Shown in pieces: positions 1-6,094 of a DNA stretch of 7,404 bases. The notes under the pieces are model-generated. The model searched no databases. It was given only the letters and a program-made list of their open reading frames with translations, and had not been told where the DNA came from. How positions within the stretch are numbered: position 1 is the first letter of the stretch; each line of letters begins with the position of its first letter. Source of the stretch: an uncultured Oscillospiraceae bacterium. Lineage in GTDB: Bacteria; Bacillota; Clostridia; Oscillospirales; Oscillospiraceae. The position numbers and the translations under genes were made by a program. The stretch covers positions 1-7,404 of the forward strand of contig CAAETL010000307.1 in NCBI GenBank assembly GCA_900758955.1, written 5' to 3'.

Positions 1-37
1 AAAGGCCTGCCGTCCCCACAGAGGACGGCAGGCCTTT
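1..37 (-). terminator. Intrinsic terminator of the SDR gene
   Basis: A perfect 15-bp stem (1-15 with 23-37) around a 7-nt loop. Read on the minus strand the hairpin ends in CCTTT and runs off the window, so the full U tract cannot be seen. It lies 44 nt past the stop codon of the SDR gene and is likely its terminator. The A/T-flanked stem could also work in the other direction. Confidence 0.8.
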
Positions 38-80
38 ACACACGAAAACCGCGCTTTTATTGAGCTGTCGAGAAACCCAG

Positions 81-881
81 TTAACCTTTGGCTTTAATAT
101 CGCCATAATGGCTGTACATGGGGGAGGGCATGCCAAATCCGCCGGCCACCGGGATCTCCAATCCCGTGACAAAGGAGGACAGGTCGCTGGCCAGATAGAG
201 GCAGGCATTGGCCACATCCTCCGGTACGCCGACCCGGCCCAGGGGGACGGTTTTGAGGAAGGTCTTTAAAAAGTCCTCCGACATGTTGTTTGCCGCGGCG
301 TCGGTTGCAATATATCCCGGCAGGATGCAGTTGCACCGTACATGGGCGGCGGCGTATTGGGTGGCGATGTTTTGGCTCAAGAAGCGGATGGATGATTTGG
401 CCACGCCATAGGATATCCGCGACAGATCCGGGTATTTGCCTCCGACAGAGGCGATGTTCACAATGGCTCCGCCGCCGTGTTCCACCATGGAGGGAATTGC
501 GGTTTGGCACGTCATAAATACGCTGCGCAGATTTTGGTTCACAATTTCCAAAAAGTCTTCGATTTTGGTATGCAGCAGGTCAAAGTCCCGCTTCACGTCC
601 GTGGACCCGTAATTGTTCACCAAAATATCAATGCGTCCCGCTTTGTCAATGACTTCCTGGACAGAGGTGTGAAAAGTCTCCGGTTTGTCCGCGTCAAAAT
701 AGCAGACATCCCCTTGCAGGCCGCGGGCTTCCAGCTCTTGACACAATTTTTTCCCCGCATCCAGGCGGCGCACGGCAAAGAAGACGTTTGCGCCAGCTTC
801 AGCAAGGGTTTCCGCGCAGGCCCGGCCGATGCCTCGTGTGGAGGAGGTCACCATGGCGATTTTGTTTTCCAAAAGTTTCAT
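81..881 (-). CDS. SDR oxidoreductase, probable NADP-dependent 7-alpha-hydroxysteroid dehydrogenase
   Basis: Classical short-chain dehydrogenase of 266 residues, the usual length. Visible motifs: cofactor turn TSSTRGIG (12-19), R38 after the second beta strand, RIDILVNNYG (83-92), N117, S145, and the Y158-x3-K162 pair in YGVAK, so the Asn-Ser-Tyr-Lys tetrad is complete. Arg at 16 and 38 favours NADP(H). The pattern DLSRISYGVAKS, QYA-x4-RCN-x2-LPG, IATDAA, VPLGRVGVPEDVANA and the end GGFGMPSPMYSHY follows, from memory, 7-alpha-hydroxysteroid dehydrogenases of Clostridium absonum and C. sordellii. Those enzymes reversibly oxidise the 7-alpha-hydroxyl of primary bile acids in the cytoplasm. Substrate is inferred from family resemblance only; another alcohol or sugar is possible. 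GGAG lies 7 nt before the ATG. The gene stands alone between two hairpins. Confidence 0.9.
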   Translation of the reverse strand: MKLLENKIAMVTSSTRGIGRACAETLAEAGANVFFAVRRLDAGKKLCQELEARGLQGDVCYFDADKPETFHTSVQEVIDKAGRIDILVNNYGSTDVKRDFDLLHTKIEDFLEIVNQNLRSVFMTCQTAIPSMVEHGGGAIVNIASVGGKYPDLSRISYGVAKSSIRFLSQNIATQYAAAHVRCNCILPGYIATDAAANNMSEDFLKTFLKTVPLGRVGVPEDVANACLYLASDLSSFVTGLEIPVAGGFGMPSPMYSHYGDIKAKG

Positions 882-974
882 GCGTTATCTCCAATCTCTC
901 GGTCACACTCCTGCTTCCCGCCCAGCCGAGGTTGGGGGTGGCTTGGGAACAGGGTACGAATAAGTTACCATGGA

Positions 975-1004
975 AGTTTATCCCACTTGTGAATGGGGTG
1001 TGAA
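975..1004 (-). promoter_or_regulatory. Candidate promoter of the SDR gene
   Basis: On the minus strand TTCACA (1004-999) is separated by 18 nt from TAAACT (980-975), giving a 5/6 match to the -35 box and 4/6 to the -10 box, about 90 nt before the SDR start. A second TTCACA (993-988) lies inside the spacer and might be an operator half-site or chance. I recognise nothing else in 882-1144. Confidence 0.3.
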
Positions 1005-1144
1005 CGAAATGAAAAGTTCCCTTTTTACTTTGCCCATCTTTCCCCTTGATTATGAAAAAAGCCTTTTCTACGTTCATGAAAACAAGCAGTACCGCATCAA
1101 TATTTTTGGAAAATTCCATCGGGAATATCTTTTGTCACAGCGGA

Positions 1145-1183
1145 ACCGGCCCAACCTCCGCGCTTGGCGGAGATTGGGCCGGT
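1145..1183 (-). terminator. Long hairpin after the SLH surface-protein gene
   Basis: A 17-bp stem (1145-1161 with 1167-1183) with a 5-nt loop, 34 nt past the stop codon of the surface-protein gene. In minus-strand RNA all 17 positions pair, one as G-U. In plus-strand RNA that position is an A-C mismatch, so selection seems to be on the minus transcript. It is followed by TCCGCTG rather than a U tract, so it may act as a 3'-end stabilising hairpin or a weak terminator. Confidence 0.6.
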
Positions 1184-1217
1184 CTGTCATTCCTACAATT
1201 TGTTTTTCACGAATACA

Positions 1218-4200
1218 TTACTTTACAAAGGTCTGGCAGAAGCGCATAAACATGGTGGCCACCTGGGCGCGGGTCGCGCCGCCGGTGGGATTGAGCTTGC
1301 CGTCCATGCCGTTGACCAGGCCCGCGCCCACCGACCACTTCATGGCGTCAGTGGCATAGGCGCTGACGGCGCCAGCGTCGGGGAAGGAAGTCAGCTCCTT
1401 GGCAGCGGACACGTCGTAGCCCTTGTACTGGGCGTACCGGAACAGGATGGCGGAAAGCTGCTCACGGGTGATGGAGCCATTGGGATCAAAGATGCTGGCG
1501 CTCTGGCCGGTGACAATCTTGTTGGCTGCCGCCCAGCTGATGGGTTGGGCATAATACTGTCCAGCGTCCACATCGGTAAAGCTGCTGGCATTCGACGTGG
1601 CGGGCTGACCCTCCAGCCGCCACAGCATGGTCACGATCATACCGCGGGTGGTGGGCTGGTTGGGGGCGAACTGATTGGCGGATACGCCGTTCATCAGGCC
1701 CTGATCCGAGGCGTACTTCACCGCATTGTAGAACCAATCGCCGGACGCCACATCCGTGAAGGGCAGGGCGGAGGGCCGCGTGGTTGCGCCGGCTTTCTCG
1801 AAGGTGGCATTCACCGTGACGCTGGACCCGGGCATGGTGAAGCTGTAGGTATCGCTGCCCTTGTCAGTCACTTTGACGGCGTCGCCGTTTTTGGCGGTGA
1901 CGGTGAGATCGTCCAGCTGATAGCCGGTCTCGGGGGTTACCGTGATGGTCACGCTGCTGCCCTTGGCCGCGTTTTTGGCGCTTACCTTGACGCTGCCGTT
2001 GGTCGTGGCGGCCACGGACACCGAATAACTGCTGGAAGAGCCGCCGCCGGTACTGCCACCGGAGGATTTGCGGTGCCACTGGGCCTCATAAGTATAGACA
2101 TTTTTGGAATCCGCAACGGTCAGGCTGTTTTTACCGTCGGTCTGTTCCTTCACGTTGCTGCCGTAATCCCAGCCAGTAAAAGTATAGCCGGACTTGGAGG
2201 GATCTGCGGGCTTATGAAAGACCGCTGTTTTGGCGTTGCCTTCTGTGACAACCGCTACAGACTGCACATCATAGGTCTGACCATCCACCATGTGAACAAT
2301 GCGGACCTGGCCTTCCGTCGGATCTGCGTACTGAATCTGGCCGGTTATTTCGCCCTTGTTGTCCAGGGAGGTCTGGGCGCCCAGGGCTATTTTGGCGTTC
2401 TCGCCCGTGACCGACAGGCTGGCGCTTTCCGCCAGAGCAAAACTGGTGTCACCGGTGATCGCCGAATTCCGGATGGCGCTGCCAATGGCTACCGCGGTTT
2501 TCCCTTGGGTCGTACCGCAGTTTTGTACCTTGACGGCGGAAGAATCGGAGATGGCGAGAGCCTGGTCGGCGATGATTCCACTCTCAGCCGTATTGGCAAC
2601 CGTTACCTCGGAAGCGCCTGTGACAGTTAAGGTATCCGCGGCAATGCCAAAGGTACCGCAATTGTTGACGCTGACCTTGGCGGCGTCCAGCGCAAGGGAC
2701 ATATAGCCGCCGGAGAAGTAGCGGGTCATCCCATCTGCAGTCAGAGAGGAGTCTTTGACAAGGATGGAACGGTCCTTCCCGGACGCCTCCTCGCCCGCCG
2801 CCCGGATGCTCACATCCAGGTTCTTTAATTGTACGTCTGAATGATTGAGAATCTGGAGCCCGGAAGGCCGGAGCAGATCAAACGCAATGCCGGTGTTGGC
2901 GGACACGCCTTCCGCAGAAGTGGCGCCGTCTATGGTCATCTTCACGTTGTCCAGGGTCAAAATGGCGCCGTCATACAGAACGAAAGCGGAATTCTGATAC
3001 TCTCCCGCCTCACCGCCGCCCGGCTTCAGGGCGACACTGTGGCCATTGCCCACGATGTTGATGTTCTTGCTGAGCTGGGCGCTGATGGTTTCGGGGGTTT
3101 GAATATCCTTCAGAAGGATGATGGTTCCGCCCTGATCCTGAATGGCGCGCAGGGCAGCAGCCAGGGACTCGCAGGGGGCGCCGTTTGCCAGGGCAACGGT
3201 CTCGCCATCCATGGTATCCTTAATGGGAGCGCCGTCCGCGGTGGTGCTGCCGAAGCTCTCTACGTTGTCGGTCACGCTTCCCACTGTGCTCGTTGCAACG
3301 ATGGTCTTGCCGGTTTCGCTGCCGGCCACCGCACCGGTGACGGTAGAACCATAAACCGTTACATTGCCAGCGCCGTTATTTTGTACGCTTCCCTGGATGG
3401 TAGCCTTGCCGGTAACGGTCAGGTTGGCCGCAGAGTCCTCGTGGGCCACTACGTCCCCCTTCAGGGTGGCGTTGTCAATGACGGCGGTGGTGTCGCCCAG
3501 GAGGCTCACCACGTCCTTGCCAGCCGTAGCCGCCCGCGCTGTTTCCGTACTGCCGTTGTTTTTGAGGGTCAGGGCCGCGCCATCGCTGAGAGCAAAGGCG
3601 CTGGCCTCACCACTCGTACCCACTTCCACGGGCAGGAAACCGGTTTCGTTCAGTTTCTCACCGGCGCATCCATCCACAGTCACAGTGGCGGCTTTACCGC
3701 TAATGCTTACATCGCCGGTGGCTCTGATGCCGTAGTAATTGGCGTCTGAAACCGTAACACCAGAATCCGTAACCGTCAAGTCACTGACGCTCAGACCATG
3801 GCTTCCGCACTTGCTGACATCAACCACAGAGCCCTTTTCCACAGTAAGGGACATCCCGTTGGAGAAATTACCCTTAATGTCAGAAGCCGTCAATTGGGAA
3901 CTGTCAACGATCACGTTTCTTACGCCTTCCACATCGTCCGCGCCGGCCGACCGAACGCCGGAGTCCAAATTCTTGAGGGTGACCTTCGACGAATTAATCA
4001 GCTTAACGGTAGAGGAGATCAGAAGATCAAAGGCGATACCAGTACTTTCCGTTTTTTCCTGTGCGGCGGCGCCGTCAATGGTCATGTTCACATTGTCCAG
4101 GGTCAACGTGGCATCATCATACAGGACAAAAGCGGAATTTTGATAAGCCTCTTCCTCCGTGCCGCCGCCCGGCTTCAGGACGACGCTATGGCCGTCACCT

Positions 4201-4475
4201 TCAATGATGACATCTTGACCAAGCTGGATGCTGATGGTTTCCGGGGCTGTGATGTTGTCCAGCAGCTTGACGGTACTGACTTTACCGCCTTCGCCGCCTT
4301 CGACAACCGCCTCCAAAGCCTCCTTCAGGCTGGGGTATTTCTTACCGTTGAATTCCGCCACATTTTTGTCACCGCCAGAGGAATCTGGCGCAGCTTGTTC
4401 CGCAAATGCTACCGTGGGCAGCAAAGACAAAATCATGGCGAGAGCCAGAAGGCTGCTCAAAAGTTTTTTCTTCAT
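1218..4475 (-). CDS. Secreted beta-helix surface protein with three C-terminal SLH domains
   Basis: A 1085-residue exported cell-wall protein. Residues 1-25 are a signal peptide (KKK, hydrophobic core, VAFA then EQ). Residues about 37-720 are beta-rich and rich in Val, Thr, Asn and Gly, with short strand repeats typical of a right-handed beta helix, and contain a large tandem duplication (about 37-272 and 420-655). Residues 722-802 resemble a Listeria-Bacteroides/InlB-type repeat (GYTFTGWDYG, YEAQW). A Gly/Ser linker (803-815) is followed by a second bacterial repeat-like domain (816-895, ending SFTMPGSSVTVNATF). Three SLH domains close the protein (about 906-956, 966-1018, 1031-1081) with TRGM, TREQ and TRAQ motifs; SLH domains bind pyruvylated secondary wall polysaccharide. 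Role as adhesin or S-layer component is inferred; no catalytic motif seen. ATG at 4475 is chosen because GGAG lies 8 nt upstream; an in-frame ATG at 4493 has no ribosome site. It follows the HU-like gene by 83 nt, probably in one transcript. Confidence 0.95.
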   Translation of the reverse strand: MKKKLLSSLLALAMILSLLPTVAFAEQAAPDSSGGDKNVAEFNGKKYPSLKEALEAVVEGGEGGKVSTVKLLDNITAPETISIQLGQDVIIEGDGHSVVLKPGGGTEEEAYQNSAFVLYDDATLTLDNVNMTIDGAAAQEKTESTGIAFDLLISSTVKLINSSKVTLKNLDSGVRSAGADDVEGVRNVIVDSSQLTASDIKGNFSNGMSLTVEKGSVVDVSKCGSHGLSVSDLTVTDSGVTVSDANYYGIRATGDVSISGKAATVTVDGCAGEKLNETGFLPVEVGTSGEASAFALSDGAALTLKNNGSTETARAATAGKDVVSLLGDTTAVIDNATLKGDVVAHEDSAANLTVTGKATIQGSVQNNGAGNVTVYGSTVTGAVAGSETGKTIVATSTVGSVTDNVESFGSTTADGAPIKDTMDGETVALANGAPCESLAAALRAIQDQGGTIILLKDIQTPETISAQLSKNINIVGNGHSVALKPGGGEAGEYQNSAFVLYDGAILTLDNVKMTIDGATSAEGVSANTGIAFDLLRPSGLQILNHSDVQLKNLDVSIRAAGEEASGKDRSILVKDSSLTADGMTRYFSGGYMSLALDAAKVSVNNCGTFGIAADTLTVTGASEVTVANTAESGIIADQALAISDSSAVKVQNCGTTQGKTAVAIGSAIRNSAITGDTSFALAESASLSVTGENAKIALGAQTSLDNKGEITGQIQYADPTEGQVRIVHMVDGQTYDVQSVAVVTEGNAKTAVFHKPADPSKSGYTFTGWDYGSNVKEQTDGKNSLTVADSKNVYTYEAQWHRKSSGGSTGGGSSSSYSVSVAATTNGSVKVSAKNAAKGSSVTITVTPETGYQLDDLTVTAKNGDAVKVTDKGSDTYSFTMPGSSVTVNATFEKAGATTRPSALPFTDVASGDWFYNAVKYASDQGLMNGVSANQFAPNQPTTRGMIVTMLWRLEGQPATSNASSFTDVDAGQYYAQPISWAAANKIVTGQSASIFDPNGSITREQLSAILFRYAQYKGYDVSAAKELTSFPDAGAVSAYATDAMKWSVGAGLVNGMDGKLNPTGGATRAQVATMFMRFCQTFVK
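2511..3218 (-). repeat. Second copy of the internal duplication in the surface protein
   Basis: Encodes residues about 420-655. It shares with the first copy the order TPETIS, INIVGNGHSV, LKPGGG, YQNSAFVLYD, LTLDNV, MTIDGA, TGIAFDLL and KNLD. Nucleotide similarity is still plain around 2927-3060 compared with 4072-4200, so the duplication is recent or kept similar by recombination. Confidence 0.85.
3660..4367 (-). repeat. First copy of the internal duplication in the surface protein
   Basis: Encodes residues about 37-272, offset from the second copy by about 383 residues. Shared blocks include APETIS, VIIEGDGHSV, LKPGGG, YQNSAFVLYD, LTLDNV, MTIDGA and TGIAFDLL. The end of the repeat unit is less certain than the conserved first 140 residues. 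Confidence 0.85.
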
Positions 4476-4558
4476 GAATTCCACTCCAATCATTTTTTAG
4501 GGGTTTTTGGTCGGGTCAGTGAGTGCTATCACGCTCCTTTTGCTTTTTTTAGGGACGG

Positions 4559-4834
4559 TTAGGGTAACTTGAGCTTCTGCTCAAAGGCGCCGCCGGCCCG
4601 AAAGCGAATATCGTACCGTGGGATTTTGGGCGTGCGGGGCGAATCGGCTCTCCGGCTGGGATTGTCTGAGAGCTTGGGCATAAAACAGCCCCATTCCGGG
4701 CGCAAATCGACCGCTTCGCCCTGACCCAGGGCATCGCCCAGCGCTTGGATCAGGGCGAAGTACACCCGTTCCACCGTGTCCTGGTCCACGCCGCAGATTT
4801 CTGTCGTCCGGCGGAGCAGTTCCGCTTTGTCCAT
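4559..4834 (-). CDS. Divergent HU/IHF-like DNA-binding protein
   Basis: A 91-residue basic protein with the HU/IHF layout. MDKAELLRR (1-9) matches the HU start MNKxEL. Helices at about 3-38 end in ALGQGEAVDL (36-44), as in the HU ALxxGExVxL motif. A beta region with WGCF (48-51) stands for the usual GxGTF. A short basic arm (60-73, with SPRTPKIP) replaces the RNPxTG arm, and FRAGGAFEQKL (78-88) matches the HU tail FxAGxAxxxxL. Such proteins bend DNA and assist recombination or transcription complexes. The family call rests on spaced motifs, so it is likely rather than certain. The ATG at 4834 has AGGGGG 6 nt upstream; an ATG six codons earlier lacks a site. It is the first gene behind the cyclic-di-GMP riboswitch and precedes the SLH gene. 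A role in the neighbouring recombination sites is inference. Confidence 0.75.
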   Translation of the reverse strand: MDKAELLRRTTEICGVDQDTVERVYFALIQALGDALGQGEAVDLRPEWGCFMPKLSDNPSRRADSPRTPKIPRYDIRFRAGGAFEQKLKLP

Positions 4835-4866
4835 GGCGTTCCCCCTTTCCATCAGCTGCAGGAACT

Positions 4867-4904
4867 AAAAACGACGGCTGATTTTGCACGCAAAGCCAGC
4901 CGTC
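4867..4904 (-). terminator. Riboswitch-controlled intrinsic terminator
   Basis: On the minus strand GACGGCTG (4904-4897) pairs with CAGCCGTC (4880-4873), followed by G and five T residues (4871-4867). The 16-nt loop can extend the helix by TTTG/CAAA. It sits directly behind the aptamer and 32 nt before the HU-like start codon. The stretch TGGCTTTGCGT (4898-4888) is perfectly complementary, over 11 bp, to the conserved aptamer core ACGCAAAGCCA (4964-4954). Aptamer plus terminator and the antiterminator pairing are therefore mutually exclusive. The arrangement predicts termination when ligand is bound. Confidence 0.85.
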
Positions 4905-4905
4905 C

Positions 4906-4995
4906 AGGACGGGTGTAGCCGGCTGGCCGCCCGCGTTGGCGGGGGAGGCCCCTTGGCTTTGCGTCGCTGCCTTACAGCAGGTTTGCCGATGTTCA
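4906..4995 (-). promoter_or_regulatory. Cyclic-di-GMP class I (GEMM-I) riboswitch aptamer
   Basis: Read on the minus strand the conserved GEMM-I blocks occur in order. GGCAAACC (4987-4980) leads into a CTGCT/GGCAG hairpin capped by a GTAA tetraloop (4975-4972). Next is GACGCAAAGCC (4965-4955), then AAGGGGCC, then a GC stem CCCGC/GCGGG closed by GGCC/GGCC, then CAGCCGGCTA (4925-4916). The G before GCAAACC at 4987 corresponds to the G that pairs with the ligand in the Vibrio Vc2 aptamer; an A there would suggest cGAMP sensing. The A at 4960 corresponds to the stacking adenine. The outer ends of the P1 helix are approximate. It precedes a terminator and the HU-like/SLH operon, so this operon should respond to cyclic-di-GMP. 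Confidence 0.92.
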
Positions 4996-4996
4996 A

Positions 4997-5012
4997 CTGT
5001 ATGGGAAAACTG
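4997..5012. repeat. 16-bp direct repeat, copy 1
   Basis: CTGTATGGGAAAACTG here is identical to 5166-5181. Both copies run into the left arm of a palindromic 28-bp site, so the sites share a left flank in direct orientation even though their cores are inverted. Confidence 0.9.
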
Positions 5013-5037
5013 AGACAGAATGATTATTCTGTCTCAG
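5010..5037. repeat. Palindromic recombination-type site A (11-6-11)
   Basis: Left arm CTGAGACAGAA, core TGATTA, right arm TTCTGTCTCAG. The arms are perfect inverted repeats, and pairing extends to a 13-bp stem (5009-5021 with 5026-5038) around GATT. The 28-bp arm-core-arm geometry is that of a tyrosine recombinase crossover site, but the sequence does not resemble known dif sites. Transcribed from the minus strand it would form a hairpin followed by TTTT, so a weak terminator or an operator is the alternative reading. Confidence 0.7.
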
Positions 5038-5050
5038 TAAACGGGGGGAG

Positions 5051-5081
5051 TGTATAGGAGAAAACACTCGTATTATGTAAA
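5051..5081 (-). promoter_or_regulatory. Candidate left-facing promoter in the segment
   Basis: TTTACA (5081-5076, 5/6 match) and TATACA (5056-5051, 4/6) are separated by 19 nt, reading toward site A, the riboswitch and the HU-like/SLH operon. A CATAAT (5077-5072) on the same strand could be another -10 but has no good -35 box. The 19-nt spacing is long, so this may be weak or absent. Confidence 0.3.
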
Positions 5082-5108
5082 AGCGGGAGAGAAAAGATGG
5101 ATTGCCTC

Positions 5109-5137
5109 TTGCTTTTTCAGCAAAAATGCTTCATAAT
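5109..5137 (+). promoter_or_regulatory. Candidate right-facing promoter in the segment
   Basis: TTGCTT (5109-5114, 3/6 match) and CATAAT (5132-5137, 5/6) are separated by the ideal 17 nt. In the present orientation it points at the 3' end of the recombinase gene. If the segment were inverted it would read through the riboswitch into the HU-like/SLH operon. Confidence 0.35.
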
Positions 5138-5165
5138 AAAAGCACTAAGCAGCAGTTGTAAGCCG

Positions 5166-5181
5166 CTGTATGGGAAAACTG
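5166..5181. repeat. 16-bp direct repeat, copy 2
   Basis: Identical to 4997-5012 and likewise entering the left arm of a palindromic site. The far flank of site B, read on the minus strand, matches this repeat at 12 of 16 positions, so site B is the centre of a longer, imperfect palindrome. Confidence 0.9.
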
Positions 5182-5206
5182 GGACATAATAATCATTTTG
5201 TCTCAG
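5179..5206. repeat. Palindromic recombination-type site B (11-6-11)
   Basis: Left arm CTGGGACATAA, core TAATCA, right arm TTTTGTCTCAG. It matches the reverse complement of site A at 25 of 28 positions, with the central 10 bp identical, and matches A in direct orientation at 23 of 28. It ends 14 bp from the recombinase stop codon. With flanking AAAA/TTTT it could also act as a bidirectional terminator for the recombinase transcript. Confidence 0.7.
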
Positions 5207-5220
5207 TTTTTCTATCCTGT

Positions 5221-6063
5221 TTAAATAATCAGGCGCATTTCGTCTAAATATCTGGCGTGTTCCTCCCAGGTGGAGACCAGATAAATCCGGGTGGTTTCCA
5301 CAGAGCTGTGGCCCAGCACGTCGGCCAGTTTGGCCAGGTCGCGTTTTACGGCATAAAAGGTTCGGGCGAAGAGGTGGCGGAGATTGTGAGGGAAAACCTT
5401 TCCCGCCGGGACCCCTGCCTGTGAACAAAGCCGCTTAAAGGCCGCCCAAATTTCTTTTCGATTCATGCCCCGTCCGTTTCGCGTGAGGAAAACCTCACCG
5501 GAGCGGATTTTTTGCGTTTTGGCATACGCTAAGAGGGCCTGACAAAGCTGTTTGGGCAGTAAAATGGTCCGAACCTTACCCTTGAGGCGAATGACTGCCC
5601 GCCCCCGTCGGGCCGCTTCCACGGTTAAATACTGCACTTCTGAAGCCCGCACCCCGGTGGCGCCCACACTCTGTAAGAGCAGAGCAATTTTAAGTCTGCC
5701 GCTCTCCTGAGCCGTCTCCACCAGACGCAGGTACTCCGCTTTTGTCAACTCCTTTTCCGGCTGAGCAAAGGCTTTTCGTTGGATTTTCAGGGGCTTGACA
5801 CGACACTCGTGCCACCCGCTATAGCGCAGCAAACCGTTTATCGCCGCCAACATCGCGTTGACGCTGGCAGGGGCGTAATGAGATATTAAGTGCTCCTTAT
5901 AGGCAAGCACCGCCCCTTTATCCAGTTTTTTACCCTGGGGAAGAAACAGATAAAATAAGCGGAGATCCCGTTTATATTTTTCCAGGGTGGCCAGGCTTCG
6001 CTCCTCCTCGATCAGGTGAGCGAGATATCCTTCCAGTGTTTTGCGCGTCAGTATGTGCGTCAA
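5221..6063 (-). CDS. Tyrosine recombinase (XerC/D-like, phage integrase family)
   Basis: A 280-residue site-specific recombinase with an N-terminal SAM-like core-binding domain (about 5-95; LATLEKYKRDLRLFYLF) and a complete catalytic domain (about 105-280). Catalytic residues are visible: R139 in TGVRASEV, the beta-hairpin Lys in LKGKVRTILLP (161 or 163), H226 and R229 in HNLRH, H252 in LGHSS, and nucleophile Y261 in TRIYL. The length and lack of an arm-binding domain fit Xer/invertase-type enzymes rather than large phage integrases. TTG at 6063 is chosen because GGGAGG lies 8 nt upstream; the GTG at 6072 overlaps that ribosome site, but would give 283 residues. Its own promoter lies just upstream and two palindromic sites just downstream, suggesting a local DNA inversion switch. 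A role in moving a larger element cannot be excluded. Confidence 0.95.
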   Translation of the reverse strand: MTHILTRKTLEGYLAHLIEEERSLATLEKYKRDLRLFYLFLPQGKKLDKGAVLAYKEHLISHYAPASVNAMLAAINGLLRYSGWHECRVKPLKIQRKAFAQPEKELTKAEYLRLVETAQESGRLKIALLLQSVGATGVRASEVQYLTVEAARRGRAVIRLKGKVRTILLPKQLCQALLAYAKTQKIRSGEVFLTRNGRGMNRKEIWAAFKRLCSQAGVPAGKVFPHNLRHLFARTFYAVKRDLAKLADVLGHSSVETTRIYLVSTWEEHARYLDEMRLII

Positions 6064-6094
6064 CAGTTCCACCTCCCAATCTGTATTGTTACTT

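Larger units (their letters stand above)
5038..5178. other. Putative invertible promoter segment
   Basis: A 141-bp non-coding stretch lies between sites A and B, next to the recombinase gene. The site cores are reverse complements, so strand exchange at both would invert this segment. It holds promoter-like sequences facing left (5051-5081) and right (5109-5137) plus small inverted repeats (GAGTGT 5048-5053 with ACACTC 5064-5069; TTGCT/AGCAA 5109-5123). The riboswitch begins about 15 bp left of site A with no room for a promoter in between, so the HU-like/SLH operon promoter should lie here or beyond. That it inverts is inference. Confidence 0.5.

Noticed and set aside
477..992. 171-codon open frame on the plus strand
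   Set aside because: It is antisense to the SDR gene, which has complete catalytic motifs and a ribosome site.
1164..2630. 488-codon open frame on the plus strand
   Set aside because: It is antisense to the SLH protein. Its Gly/Ala/His-rich product has no recognisable domain and arises from GC-biased codon use in the real gene. The same holds for the plus-strand frames at 2841-3749 and 3798-4562.
4476..4493. Upstream ATG for the SLH protein
   Set aside because: It has no ribosome site and would place MIGVEF before a normal MKKK signal peptide; the ATG at 4475 has GGAG at the right distance.
5010..5037. Chromosomal dif site
   Set aside because: The 11-6-11 layout fits, but the sequence is unlike the Firmicutes XerCD or XerS dif sequences I know, a second copy lies 142 bp away, and the recombinase is next door.
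4997..5206. CRISPR-like or tandem repeat array
   Set aside because: There are only two copies, each tied to a palindrome, with no spacer series and no cas genes.
5117..5428. 103-codon minus-strand frame crossing site B
   Set aside because: It is an out-of-frame shadow of the recombinase C-terminus that runs into the non-coding switch region, with no domain features.
5221..6063. Transposase or integrated prophage end
   Set aside because: No IS ends, tRNA-type attachment site or phage genes are visible; the neighbouring genes look like ordinary surface and transport functions. A larger element beyond the window cannot be excluded.
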